In this document: piece by piece, positions 8,204-15,182 of the stretch
Layout: each line of letters opens with the position of its first letter
How positions within the stretch are numbered: position 1 is the first letter of the stretch
Source: Aurantiacibacter spongiae
GTDB taxonomy: Bacteria > Pseudomonadota > Alphaproteobacteria > Sphingomonadales > Sphingomonadaceae
Assembly: GCF_003815535.1 (NCBI RefSeq)
Contig: NZ_RPFZ01000001.1
Location: forward strand, 2,783,858-2,847,857
Length of the DNA stretch: 64,000 nt
Direction: 5' to 3'
Made by a program: the position numbers and the translations under genes
The notes under the pieces: model-generated
The model's database searches: none
The model's input: only the letters and a program-made list of their open reading frames with translations
Told to the model about the DNA's origin: nothing

Positions 8204-8605
8204 ATGGCAAATATTCCGACATGGCTGCCGGTGGTCGCACTGGCCCTGTTCGATTCGCGCGGGAGGATGCTGATGCAGCGCCGTCCGGCGGGAAGACATC
8301 ATGCCGGTTGCTGGGAATTTCCCGGCGGCAAGGTCGAAGCGCTTGAAACTCCACGCGAAGCGCTGGTGCGCGAGATCGCGGAGGAACTGGGTCTGTCGCT
8401 CGATGCGTCGGCGCTCGCACCCGCGCACTTCGCCGATGACCAGGGCGCGCGTCCGCTTGTCCTGTTCCTTTACACCTCGAACCAGGCCGTCGGTCGGCCC
8501 GCATCCCTCGAGGGGCAGGAATGGGCATGGCTGACGCCTGACGAGGCCGGCGAACGCGATCTGGCGCCGCTCGACAGGGTGTTGTTGAGCGGTTTGGCGA
8601 AATAG
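8204..8605 (+). CDS. mutT: MutT-type Nudix hydrolase (8-oxo-dGTP diphosphatase)
   Basis: 133 residues from ATG 8204, chosen because GAGAGG at 8188-8193 precedes it and the family usually starts just before the first strand (WLPVVALALFD). The Nudix box occupies residues 42-64 and fits Gx5Ex7REUxEExGU exactly (Gly42, Glu48, Arg56, Glu57, Glu60, Glu61, Gly63). The segment CWEFPGGKVE before the box is typical of MutT enzymes, which sanitise oxidised nucleotides to prevent A:T to C:G mutations. Other Nudix substrates cannot be excluded by sequence. It is divergent from the pilin genes and is followed by a tRNA gene. Confidence 0.88.
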   Translation: MANIPTWLPVVALALFDSRGRMLMQRRPAGRHHAGCWEFPGGKVEALETPREALVREIAEELGLSLDASALAPAHFADDQGARPLVLFLYTSNQAVGRPASLEGQEWAWLTPDEAGERDLAPLDRVLLSGLAK

Positions 8606-8661
8606 CGCACCTTCGCCCTTGCCAAGCGAAGGCGATGCTCCTATCCGCCCACTTCCCAAGC

Positions 8662-8738
8662 GCGCCCGTAGCTCAGCTGGATAGAGTACCTGACTACGAA
8701 TCAGGTGGTCGGAGGTTCGAATCCTTCCGGGCGCGCCA
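8662..8738 (+). tRNA. tRNA-Arg (anticodon ACG)
   Basis: A 77-nt cloverleaf with the 3' CCA encoded. Acceptor GCGCCCG (8662-8668) pairs with CGGGCGC (8728-8734), with discriminator G8735. The anticodon stem CCTGA/TCAGG encloses loop CTACGAA with anticodon ACG at 8696-8698. The T arm is GGAGG-TTCGAAT-CCTTC, closing with one G-T pair. A34 would be deaminated to inosine by TadA, so this tRNA reads CGU, CGC and CGA. Confidence 0.97.
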
Positions 8739-8740
8739 TC

Positions 8741-8776
8741 AAAAGGCCGCTTCTCCGTTCGGAGGCGCGGCCTTTT
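8741..8776 (+). terminator. Rho-independent terminator of tRNA-Arg
   Basis: AAAAGGCCGC at 8741-8750 pairs with GCGGCCTTTT at 8767-8776, two bases after the tRNA CCA end. The A-tract before and T-tract after the stem make it potentially bidirectional. Confidence 0.9.
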
Positions 8777-8880
8777 GTGCGTCTGGAGGAGGCTGCGGCG
8801 TTACCGCCGGCTTCGCCTGCGCATGGAACCGCGCGTGGGCGTCTCCGTTCATCGGACGAACAGACAGGAGATTCCCGACT

Positions 8881-9366
8881 ATGTCCGAAGACATTTTCGC
8901 GCGCCTCAAGCAGGACCACGAAGATCACCGCAAGCTGCTCGACCGGCTGGCCGACACCAGCGGCGAGAGCGAGGAGCGCAAGTCGCTGCTGGAACAGTTC
9001 ACCAAGGACGTGAAGAGCCATGCCGCGGCCGAGGAGCAGGCGCTGTATTCGACGATGCTGCGCAAGCCCGAAACCACCGACGAGACGCGCCATTCCGTCG
9101 CCGAGCATCACGAGATCGACGAGATGCTGAACGATCTGGCGGCGACCGACATGTCCTCCAGCGCGTGGAAGACGAAGTTCGACAAGCTCGACCACGATTA
9201 CCGCCATCACATCAACGAGGAAGAGGAAGACCACTTCCCCGACTTCGAGAACTACCTGACGCAGGAGGACGAGGAGCATATGCGCGAGGTGTTCGATCGC
9301 CGGAAGGAAGAGGAAAAGGCGCAGGCCGAGGTAACGCCCGAAAAGATGGAAGACGCCAAGGAATAG
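8881..9366 (+). CDS. Hemerythrin HHE domain protein
   Basis: 161 residues from ATG 8881, with AGGAG at 8866-8870 ten bases upstream. The sequence is a four-helix bundle rich in His/Asp/Glu. The metal-ligand pattern is visible: QDHEDH in helix 1, SHAAAEEQ in helix 2, EHHEIDEM in helix 3, and RHHINEEEEDHFPDF in helix 4. This fits a non-haem di-iron hemerythrin-like domain. The last 30 residues are a charged lysine/glutamate tail. Proteins of this family bind oxygen or take part in oxidative or nitrosative stress and iron handling; which of these applies here is not visible. It stands alone between a tRNA gene and the phospholipase D-like gene. Confidence 0.88.
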   Translation: MSEDIFARLKQDHEDHRKLLDRLADTSGESEERKSLLEQFTKDVKSHAAAEEQALYSTMLRKPETTDETRHSVAEHHEIDEMLNDLAATDMSSSAWKTKFDKLDHDYRHHINEEEEDHFPDFENYLTQEDEEHMREVFDRRKEEEKAQAEVTPEKMEDAKE

Positions 9367-9388
9367 GACCGAACAGGGACGGGGGCCG

Positions 9389-10945
9389 TTGGAGGATATC
9401 GATCACAGGGTGGAGGGGTTTACCGATGCCTCCGCCGCAAAGGGCGTGTGGCGCTATGCCCATGCGCGCCGGGCGCGCCTGGTAATCGACGGGGCCGATT
9501 ACTTCGATCTCATCCAGCAGGCGATGCTCAAGGCCCGTCAGCGCATTCTCCTGATAGGATGGGATTTCGACACGCGAATCCATCTCAAGCGCGGGCGGCG
9601 CTGGTGGCAGAAGGCGTGGCGGCGTGAATATCCTTCCAGGCTCGGCAGTTTCATCGTCTGGTTGACCAACCATCGCCCCGATCTGGAGATTCGCATCCTG
9701 AAATGGGGGTTCGGGATGTTCTCGCTGGCAGCGCGCGGCTCGATGGCCGCCGATCTGCTGCGCTGGTGGCCGCATCGCCGTATCGATTTCAAGTTCGATA
9801 CCGCGCATCCGATGGGATGCAGCCATCACCAGAAGATCGTGATCATCGACGACAATTTCGCGGTTTGCGGCGGCATCGACATGACCGCGCGGCGCTGGGA
9901 CACGCGCGAGCATATCGAGCATGACGACCGCCGCCGCGGTCCGAACGGCAACCTTTATCAGCCCTGGCACGACGTCACGATGATGATGGAAGGCGATGTC
10001 GCCGGTGAACTCGAAAGCCTCGGCAGGGCCCGGTGGGTGCGCGCCGGGGGCGATCCGCTGACCCCTTCGGCGCAGACCGATCACAGCGCCTGGCCAGAAA
10101 AGCTGGTGCCGCATTTCGAGGATGTCGAGATCGGCATCGCCCGCACGCGGGCCGCCTATGACGGCGACGACAAGGTCGACGAGATCGAGGATCTGTTTCT
10201 CAGGCATATCGCCGGCGCCGAGCGCTTCGTCTATGCCGAAAGCCAGTATTTCGCCTCGCGCTCGATCTGCGAGGCGATCGCGGCGCGCCTGGAGGAGGAC
10301 GATCCGCCGGAATTCGTGATCGTCCACCCGATCAGTGCCGACGGATGGCTCGAATCGCAGGCGATGGACCCGGCCCGGGCACAACTGGTCAACGCGCTGC
10401 GCGCACTCGACACGCATGACCGGTTCCATATCTACGTCCCCTACACGGGCGAGACGCCGATCTACGTGCACGCCAAGCTCACCATCGTCGACGACCGGAT
10501 CCTGCGGGTGGGATCGGCCAACATCAACAACCGTTCGATGGGGCTGGACAGCGAATGCGATGTCTTCATCGATTGCGCCCGGCCGGGAAACGGGCATTGC
10601 GGCCCGACCATCCGCCGCATTCGCCATTCCATGCTGGCTGAGCATCTGGGGCTGTACGAGCAGGACATTGGCCTGCTGCTGGATCGCCACGGTTCGATGG
10701 CGGCGCTGATCGCGGCGGAGGGCAATCGCAAGCGGCGTCACCTGCGGCCTTTTCATCCCGACGAATCGAGCGAGGTCGCTACCGACCTTGCCCTGCGCGA
10801 AGTGTTCGATCCGGAGGAGCCGGAAGAGATGTTCGAAATGCGCGATCGCAAAAGTGGCCTTTTCCGCAAGGGCACCCTATTGGCGAAGGCGCGCGCCAGG
10901 TTCCGGCGCCAGCGTCGCCGCTTGATGGGAAAGACAGATGAGTAG
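9389..10945 (+). CDS. Phospholipase D-like / cardiolipin synthase-like protein
   Basis: 518 residues with two HKD motifs: HHQKIVIID with His147, Lys149 and Asp154, and VHAKLTIVDD near residue 355, followed by GSANINNRSMGLDSE. Each motif gives one half of the PLD active site. There is no clear N-terminal membrane helix, so it resembles a PLD-family phosphatidyltransferase or phospholipase more than classical Cls. The most upstream start is a TTG at 9389 preceded by a G-rich stretch (GGGACGGGGG); no ATG occurs in frame until well inside the first domain, so TTG or a nearby rare codon must be used. The 3' end overlaps folE by 8 bp. Substrate is unknown. Confidence 0.85.
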   Translation: MEDIDHRVEGFTDASAAKGVWRYAHARRARLVIDGADYFDLIQQAMLKARQRILLIGWDFDTRIHLKRGRRWWQKAWRREYPSRLGSFIVWLTNHRPDLEIRILKWGFGMFSLAARGSMAADLLRWWPHRRIDFKFDTAHPMGCSHHQKIVIIDDNFAVCGGIDMTARRWDTREHIEHDDRRRGPNGNLYQPWHDVTMMMEGDVAGELESLGRARWVRAGGDPLTPSAQTDHSAWPEKLVPHFEDVEIGIARTRAAYDGDDKVDEIEDLFLRHIAGAERFVYAESQYFASRSICEAIAARLEEDDPPEFVIVHPISADGWLESQAMDPARAQLVNALRALDTHDRFHIYVPYTGETPIYVHAKLTIVDDRILRVGSANINNRSMGLDSECDVFIDCARPGNGHCGPTIRRIRHSMLAEHLGLYEQDIGLLLDRHGSMAALIAAEGNRKRRHLRPFHPDESSEVATDLALREVFDPEEPEEMFEMRDRKSGLFRKGTLLAKARARFRRQRRRLMGKTDE

Positions 10946-11546
10946 CCTGGTAGGCCCGGACGAGGACGATCCGCGCGGAAAGCCCCCTGTGCCCGAGGAG
11001 GTGCAGGAAGCCATCCGGACGCTGATCAGGTGGACGGGCGACGACCCGGAGCGCGAGGGTCTTCTCGACACGCCTTCCCGCGTCGCGCGTGCGTGGAAGG
11101 AATACTGCCAGGGATACCAGGAGGATCCCGGCTATCACCTGTCCCGCGTGTTCGAGGAAGTGGGTGGGTATGACGAGATCGTCCTGCTGAAGGACATTCC
11201 GTTCCAGAGCCACTGCGAGCATCACATGGCGCCAATCATCGGCAAGGCGGCCATCGCCTATCTCCCGACCAATCACGTCGTCGGCATCTCGAAGCTTGCC
11301 CGGGTGCTGCACGGCTACGCGAGACGCCTGCAGATCCAGGAACGGCTGACGGCCGAGGTCGCGCAGTGCATCTGGGACGCGCTGCAACCGCAGGGCGTGG
11401 CGGTGGTGATCGAGGCGAGCCACGCCTGCATGACCGCTCGCGGAGTTCGCACGCCGGGCGTGACGATGGTCACCAGCCGGGTCATGGGCACGTTCCGCGA
11501 GGATCACCGCAGTCGCGAGGAAGTGCTCAAACTGATGGGATACTGA
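10938..11546 (+). CDS. folE: GTP cyclohydrolase I FolE
   Basis: Converts GTP to 7,8-dihydroneopterin triphosphate, the first step of folate (and preQ/tetrahydropterin) synthesis. The 202-residue protein has the zinc ligands Cys93 and His96 (SHCEHHM) and Cys164 (SHACMTARGV), plus the signature TPSRVARAW and SKLARVLHGYARRLQIQERLT. This is the type I, zinc-dependent enzyme, so the metal-independent FolE2 is not expected to be needed. The start codon lies inside the end of the phospholipase D-like gene (8-bp overlap), suggesting coupled translation, although no functional link between the two is obvious. Confidence 0.97.
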   Translation: MSSLVGPDEDDPRGKPPVPEEVQEAIRTLIRWTGDDPEREGLLDTPSRVARAWKEYCQGYQEDPGYHLSRVFEEVGGYDEIVLLKDIPFQSHCEHHMAPIIGKAAIAYLPTNHVVGISKLARVLHGYARRLQIQERLTAEVAQCIWDALQPQGVAVVIEASHACMTARGVRTPGVTMVTSRVMGTFREDHRSREEVLKLMGY

Positions 11547-11598
11547 CCGCGCGCGTAACCTGCGATGCGCGGTAGATACATGACTTGAAAGGATTGCG

Positions 11599-12891
11599 AT
11601 GACGGCTTTGCGCGTAAGGGGCGGGCAACGGCTGAAGGGACAGATCGAACCTTCGGCGAACAAGAATGCGGTGTTGCCGGTATTGTGCGCGACGCTTCTC
11701 AGCGATGCGCCGATCATGCTTCGCAACGTGCCCGAAATCACCGACGTTCAGCGCATCCACGCCTTCTTCGCCGATCTGGGCAGCACCGTCGACTGGAACC
11801 GCGACGCCAAGACGCTGGCGATCGACCATTCCTCCATCTCCCCGGACGCGAAGGCCAAGCTGCCCCAGGCAATGCGCGCCTCGATCATGATGATACCCGG
11901 GCTCCTCGCCCGGCTCGGCGAAGCCCGGCTCGAGCACGAGGTGAAAGGCTGCACGCTCGGCGCGCGCGAGATCGATCCCCACGTCGCCGTGTTCAAGGCG
12001 TTCGGCGCGGAAGTCAGCCACGAAAAGAAGGACATCGTCTTCCGCAACAAGGGCAAGGCCGATGGCGCGCGGATGTGGCTGGAATACGCCTCCGTCACCA
12101 CGACAGAGAACTTCATCATCAGCGCGCTGACCGCGAGGGGCACCAGCCAGATCGTCAACGCCGCCTGCGAACCGCACGTGCAGGAATTGTGCAGCTTCCT
12201 CGAAAAGATGGGCGCGCGGATCGAGGGGAAGGGCACGTCGATGGTTTCGGTCGAGGGGGCGAGCGAGTTCACCAGCGTCGATTACACCTTCGTCGAGGAT
12301 TTTCACGAGATCACCACCTTCCTCGCACTGGCGGCGGTAACCGGCGGGGACATTTCGGTCCGCAATACCCGGCCCGGGGATTTCATGCTGATAGACCAGA
12401 CGTTCGAGAAGTTCGGCGCGAAGGTCAGTCACGAAGACGGGTGGTCGCGGTTGAACGCGCCTGCGCAGCTGGAAGTGCAGCAGAACTTCACCAGTCACCT
12501 GACCACCAAGGTCGAGGCCGCGCCGTGGCCCTATATTCCCGCGGACCTTCTGCCGATCTTCATCGCCCTTGGCGTGAAGGCGAAGGGGCAGACGATGTTC
12601 TGGAACAAGGTCTACGAAGGCGGGCTGACCTGGCATACCGAACTGTCGCTGTTCGGCGCGCACACGCTGCTGTGCGATCCGCACCGGCTCATCACCTTCG
12701 GCGGCGACAAGCTGGTGCCGGCAACCGTGACCAGCCCCTACATCATCCGCGTTGCCATCGCGATGCTGATGGTCGCCTCCAGCATCGACGGGGAATCGAC
12801 GATACTCGACGCCGACCCGATCCGCCGCGCGCACCCCGATTTCGTGGCCAACATCGACAGCCTCGGCGTCGATGTGAGCTGGGACGACTAG
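11599..12891 (+). CDS. Divergent MurA-family enolpyruvyl transferase paralogue
   Basis: 430 residues of the EPSP synthase/MurA fold. Compared by eye with E. coli MurA it keeps Lys22-Asn23, the Arg91 equivalent (AMRAS, Arg93), the reactive Cys115 equivalent in KGCTLGAR (Cys118) and Arg120 (Arg123). An aspartate at the Asp305 position (IPADLL) and an arginine near Arg397 are also present. However, the normally invariant segment around Arg331 (ENRFMH) reads EGGLTWH, and the segment around Arg371 (DLRASA) is replaced by VTSPYIIR, so two phosphate/carboxylate-binding arginines appear lost. Standard annotation would be UDP-GlcNAc 1-carboxyvinyltransferase, but this is probably a paralogue and not the housekeeping MurA. 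Its substrate is uncertain. It starts 52 bp after folE and ends before a convergent terminator. Confidence 0.8.
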   Translation: MTALRVRGGQRLKGQIEPSANKNAVLPVLCATLLSDAPIMLRNVPEITDVQRIHAFFADLGSTVDWNRDAKTLAIDHSSISPDAKAKLPQAMRASIMMIPGLLARLGEARLEHEVKGCTLGAREIDPHVAVFKAFGAEVSHEKKDIVFRNKGKADGARMWLEYASVTTTENFIISALTARGTSQIVNAACEPHVQELCSFLEKMGARIEGKGTSMVSVEGASEFTSVDYTFVEDFHEITTFLALAAVTGGDISVRNTRPGDFMLIDQTFEKFGAKVSHEDGWSRLNAPAQLEVQQNFTSHLTTKVEAAPWPYIPADLLPIFIALGVKAKGQTMFWNKVYEGGLTWHTELSLFGAHTLLCDPHRLITFGGDKLVPATVTSPYIIRVAIAMLMVASSIDGESTILDADPIRRAHPDFVANIDSLGVDVSWDD

Positions 12892-12955
12892 GGTCCGCCA
12901 TGCCCGGCGAGCCGACGCCGGGCACCGGGCCGGCTAGGTCGCATCCGAAAGCAAA

Positions 12956-12977
12956 GGGGCGCCACAGCGGGCGCCCC
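12956..12977 (-). terminator. Terminator between the MurA-like gene and the peroxiredoxin gene
   Basis: GGGGCGCC (12956-12963) pairs with GGCGCCCC (12970-12977). On the minus strand the stem is followed by TTTGCTTT, so it mainly serves the leftward peroxiredoxin gene, though the stem may also slow rightward transcription. Confidence 0.7.
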
Positions 12978-13002
12978 CTGCATTCTTCCGGTCGTGCCGG
13001 GA

Positions 13003-13482
13003 TCAGAGCTGGCCGAGCATGTGTTCGGCGCTGGAAACCTTGAAGTCGCCGGGTTCCTCGACGTTGATCTCGGTCACCACGCCGTCCTCCACGATCATGG
13101 AATACCGGTTGGACCGGGTGCCCATGCCGTATCCGCTCATGTCGGCGGTCAACCCCAGCGCCTCGGCGAAATCGCCGCTGCCGTCGGCCAGCATCGTGAT
13201 CTCGTCGGCGGAGTTGGCATCCTTCCAGGCATGCATGACGAACGCGTCGTTGACGCTGGTGCAGGCGATCTCGTCGATACCCCTGGCCTTCAAGTCGTCG
13301 GCCTTGTCGATATAGCCGGGCAGGTGCTTGGCAGAGCAGGTCGGCGTGAAGGCCCCCGGGACGGCGAAGAGCGCGACCTTGCGACCGGCGAAGAAGTCGC
13401 TCGACCGGACTTGTTCAGGGCCGTCGGGCGTGGCCTTCACCAGTTTCACGTCGGGCAGCTTGTCGCCTTTGGAAATCGTCAT
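13003..13482 (-). CDS. Prx5-type peroxiredoxin
   Basis: 159-residue thiol peroxidase of the atypical Prx5 group, reducing hydrogen peroxide and alkyl hydroperoxides with glutathione/glutaredoxin or thioredoxin as electron source. The peroxidatic cysteine is Cys49 in PGAFTPTCS, with the typical following segment SAKHLPGYI. Another cysteine occurs in IACTSVND near residue 74, where the family often has one. The sequence up to the final SAEHML matches the expected length and has no fused glutaredoxin domain. AGGAGAA is present just upstream on the minus strand (13489-13495). It is divergent from ahcY with a 187-bp intergenic region. Confidence 0.93.
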   Translation of the reverse strand: MTISKGDKLPDVKLVKATPDGPEQVRSSDFFAGRKVALFAVPGAFTPTCSAKHLPGYIDKADDLKARGIDEIACTSVNDAFVMHAWKDANSADEITMLADGSGDFAEALGLTADMSGYGMGTRSNRYSMIVEDGVVTEINVEEPGDFKVSSAEHMLGQL

Positions 13483-13636
13483 CAGCTATTCTCCTGTCTG
13501 GTTCGCGCTTCCAGATAGGGCGCAGGCGGGCGCAGGCAAGGTGCGATCGGGCCGCGCGCGCGGGGGTTGCCGCCGGTGCCGCCCGCTTCTATGGCGCGCG
13601 GCATCGAGATACAGGCGTCGCGCGGAGCCCCGGCGG

Positions 13637-13653
13637 CGTTTCCACCAGAAACG
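13637..13653 (+). promoter_or_regulatory. Candidate leader hairpin directly upstream of the ahcY ribosome site
   Basis: CGTTTC at 13637-13642 and GAAACG at 13648-13653 form a perfect 6-bp stem with loop CACCA. It ends three bases before the AGGAG ribosome site (13657-13661) of ahcY. The preceding 50 bases are GC-rich and contain partly complementary GC runs that could form another helix. The placement would suit control of initiation, and SAM/SAH-cycle genes are often riboswitch-controlled in this class. I could not fit the sequence to any known SAM or SAH riboswitch consensus, so this is only a structural observation. Confidence 0.3.
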
Positions 13654-13669
13654 AACAGGAGCAGTGCCC

Positions 13670-15085
13670 GTGGCCGACGCCGCTTTTACCGATTATATCG
13701 TCAAGGACGTTGCGCTCGCCGACTATGGCCGCGCCGAGATCGCCATTGCCGAAACCGAAATGCCCGGGCTGATGGCGACGCGTGAGGAATACGGCGAGGC
13801 CAAGCCGCTGAAGGGCGCCCGCATCACCGGCTCGCTGCACATGACGATCCAGACCGCCGTGCTGATCGAGACGCTGGTGGCGCTGGGTGCCGAGGTGCGC
13901 TGGGCGACCTGCAACATCTTCTCCACCCAGGACCACGCCGCCGCCGCGATCGCCGCGCAGGATATTCCCGTATTCGCGGTGAAGGGTGAAAGTCTGGCCG
14001 AATACTGGGATTACGTCGGCAACATCTTCGACTGGTCGAGCGACGACGACGCCGACCGCACCGCAAACCTCATCCTCGACGATGGCGGCGATGCCACGAT
14101 GTTCGCGCTGTGGGGCGCGCGGGTCGAGGCGGGCGAGGACCTGCCCGAACCCGGCAACGCCGAGGAAGTCGAGTTCCAGCGCTCGCTCAAGGCGTTTCTC
14201 AAGAAGAAGCCCGGCTATCTGACGAAGTCGGTGCAGAACATCATGGGCGTTTCGGAAGAGACGACCACCGGCGTTCACCGCCTCTACAGCCTCGCCAAGC
14301 AGGGCAAGTTGCCGTTCCCGGCGATCAACGTGAACGACAGCGTGACCAAGTCGAAGTTCGACAACCTCTACGGCTGCCGCGAATCCCTGGTCGACGCCAT
14401 CCGCCGTGCCACCGACGTCATGCTGTCGGGCAAGGTCGCGCTGGTCGCCGGCTACGGCGATGTCGGCAAGGGGTCCGCCCAGTCGCTGCGCAATGGCGGC
14501 GCGCGCGTTCTCGTGACGGAGATCGATCCGATCTGCGCGTTGCAGGCGGCGATGGAAGGATACGAGGTCGTGACGATGGAGGAGGGCGTCAAGCGCGCCG
14601 ACATCTTCGTCACCACCACCGGCAACGAGGATGTCATCACCGCAGAGCACATGAAGGCGATGAAGCCAATGAGCATCGTGTGCAATATCGGCCATTTCGA
14701 TTCCGAGATCCAGATCGGCGCGCTCGACAATTACGACTGGACGGAGCTGAAGCCCGGAACCGACCTGGTGAAGTTCCCCGATGGCAAGGAGATCATCGTG
14801 CTGGCCAAGGGCCGCCTGGTGAACCTGGCCTGCGCCACCGGCCACCCCAGCTTCGTGATGAGCTGTTCCTTCACCAATCAGGTGCTGGCGCAGATCGAGC
14901 TTTACAAGAGCGGCGAGAAGTACGGCAACGATGTCTATGTCCTGCCCAAGCATCTGGACGAGAAGGTCGCCGCCCTGCACCTCGACAAGCTCGGCGTGCA
15001 ACTGACGAAGCTGAGCCAGAAGCAGGCCGACTATATCGGCGTTCCGGTCGACGGGCCGTTCAAGCCCGCGCACTATCGCTATTGA
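13670..15085 (+). CDS. ahcY: Adenosylhomocysteinase (SAH hydrolase)
   Basis: Hydrolyses S-adenosylhomocysteine to adenosine and homocysteine, removing the inhibitory product of methylation reactions. 471 residues from GTG 13670, the codon lying eight bases after AGGAG; GTG 13664 is in frame but too close to the ribosome site. The N-terminus ([17 protein letters not shown]) and the substrate-binding [20 protein letters not shown] are typical. The NAD-binding Rossmann motif [10 protein letters not shown] and the C-terminal KPAHYRY-like end (FKPAHYRY) are also typical. It has the length of the bacterial/eukaryotic form with the extra internal loop. A strong terminator follows, so it is probably monocistronic, with the leader described upstream. 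Confidence 0.97.
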   Translation: MADAAFTDYIVKDVALADYGRAEIAIAETEMPGLMATREEYGEAKPLKGARITGSLHMTIQTAVLIETLVALGAEVRWATCNIFSTQDHAAAAIAAQDIPVFAVKGESLAEYWDYVGNIFDWSSDDDADRTANLILDDGGDATMFALWGARVEAGEDLPEPGNAEEVEFQRSLKAFLKKKPGYLTKSVQNIMGVSEETTTGVHRLYSLAKQGKLPFPAINVNDSVTKSKFDNLYGCRESLVDAIRRATDVMLSGKVALVAGYGDVGKGSAQSLRNGGARVLVTEIDPICALQAAMEGYEVVTMEEGVKRADIFVTTTGNEDVITAEHMKAMKPMSIVCNIGHFDSEIQIGALDNYDWTELKPGTDLVKFPDGKEIIVLAKGRLVNLACATGHPSFVMSCSFTNQVLAQIELYKSGEKYGNDVYVLPKHLDEKVAALHLDKLGVQLTKLSQKQADYIGVPVDGPFKPAHYRY

Positions 15086-15095
15086 TGTGGCGCAC

Positions 15096-15130
15096 GCCCC
15101 CTCCCGCACGCGCGGGAGGGGGCTGCTTTT
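15096..15130 (+). terminator. Strong Rho-independent terminator of ahcY
   Basis: A perfect 12-bp stem: GCCCCCTCCCGC at 15096-15107 pairs with GCGGGAGGGGGC at 15112-15123 across a 4-nt loop, followed by TGCTTTT. It lies 10 bp after the ahcY stop and separates it from divL. Confidence 0.9.
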
Positions 15131-15182
15131 CCAGCGTTAATCCCGTTGCACTAAGGCTCCGCCCCGAATAGCTGCAACGGCG

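Noticed and set aside
8662..8738. tRNA-Arg as an integration site for a mobile element
   Set aside because: No integrase gene and no repeat of the tRNA 3' end was seen downstream; the next features are a terminator and a hemerythrin gene.
13483..13669. Known SAM-II, SAM/SAH or SAH riboswitch upstream of ahcY
   Set aside because: I could not place the conserved core of any of these classes in the sequence; only a local hairpin is supported.
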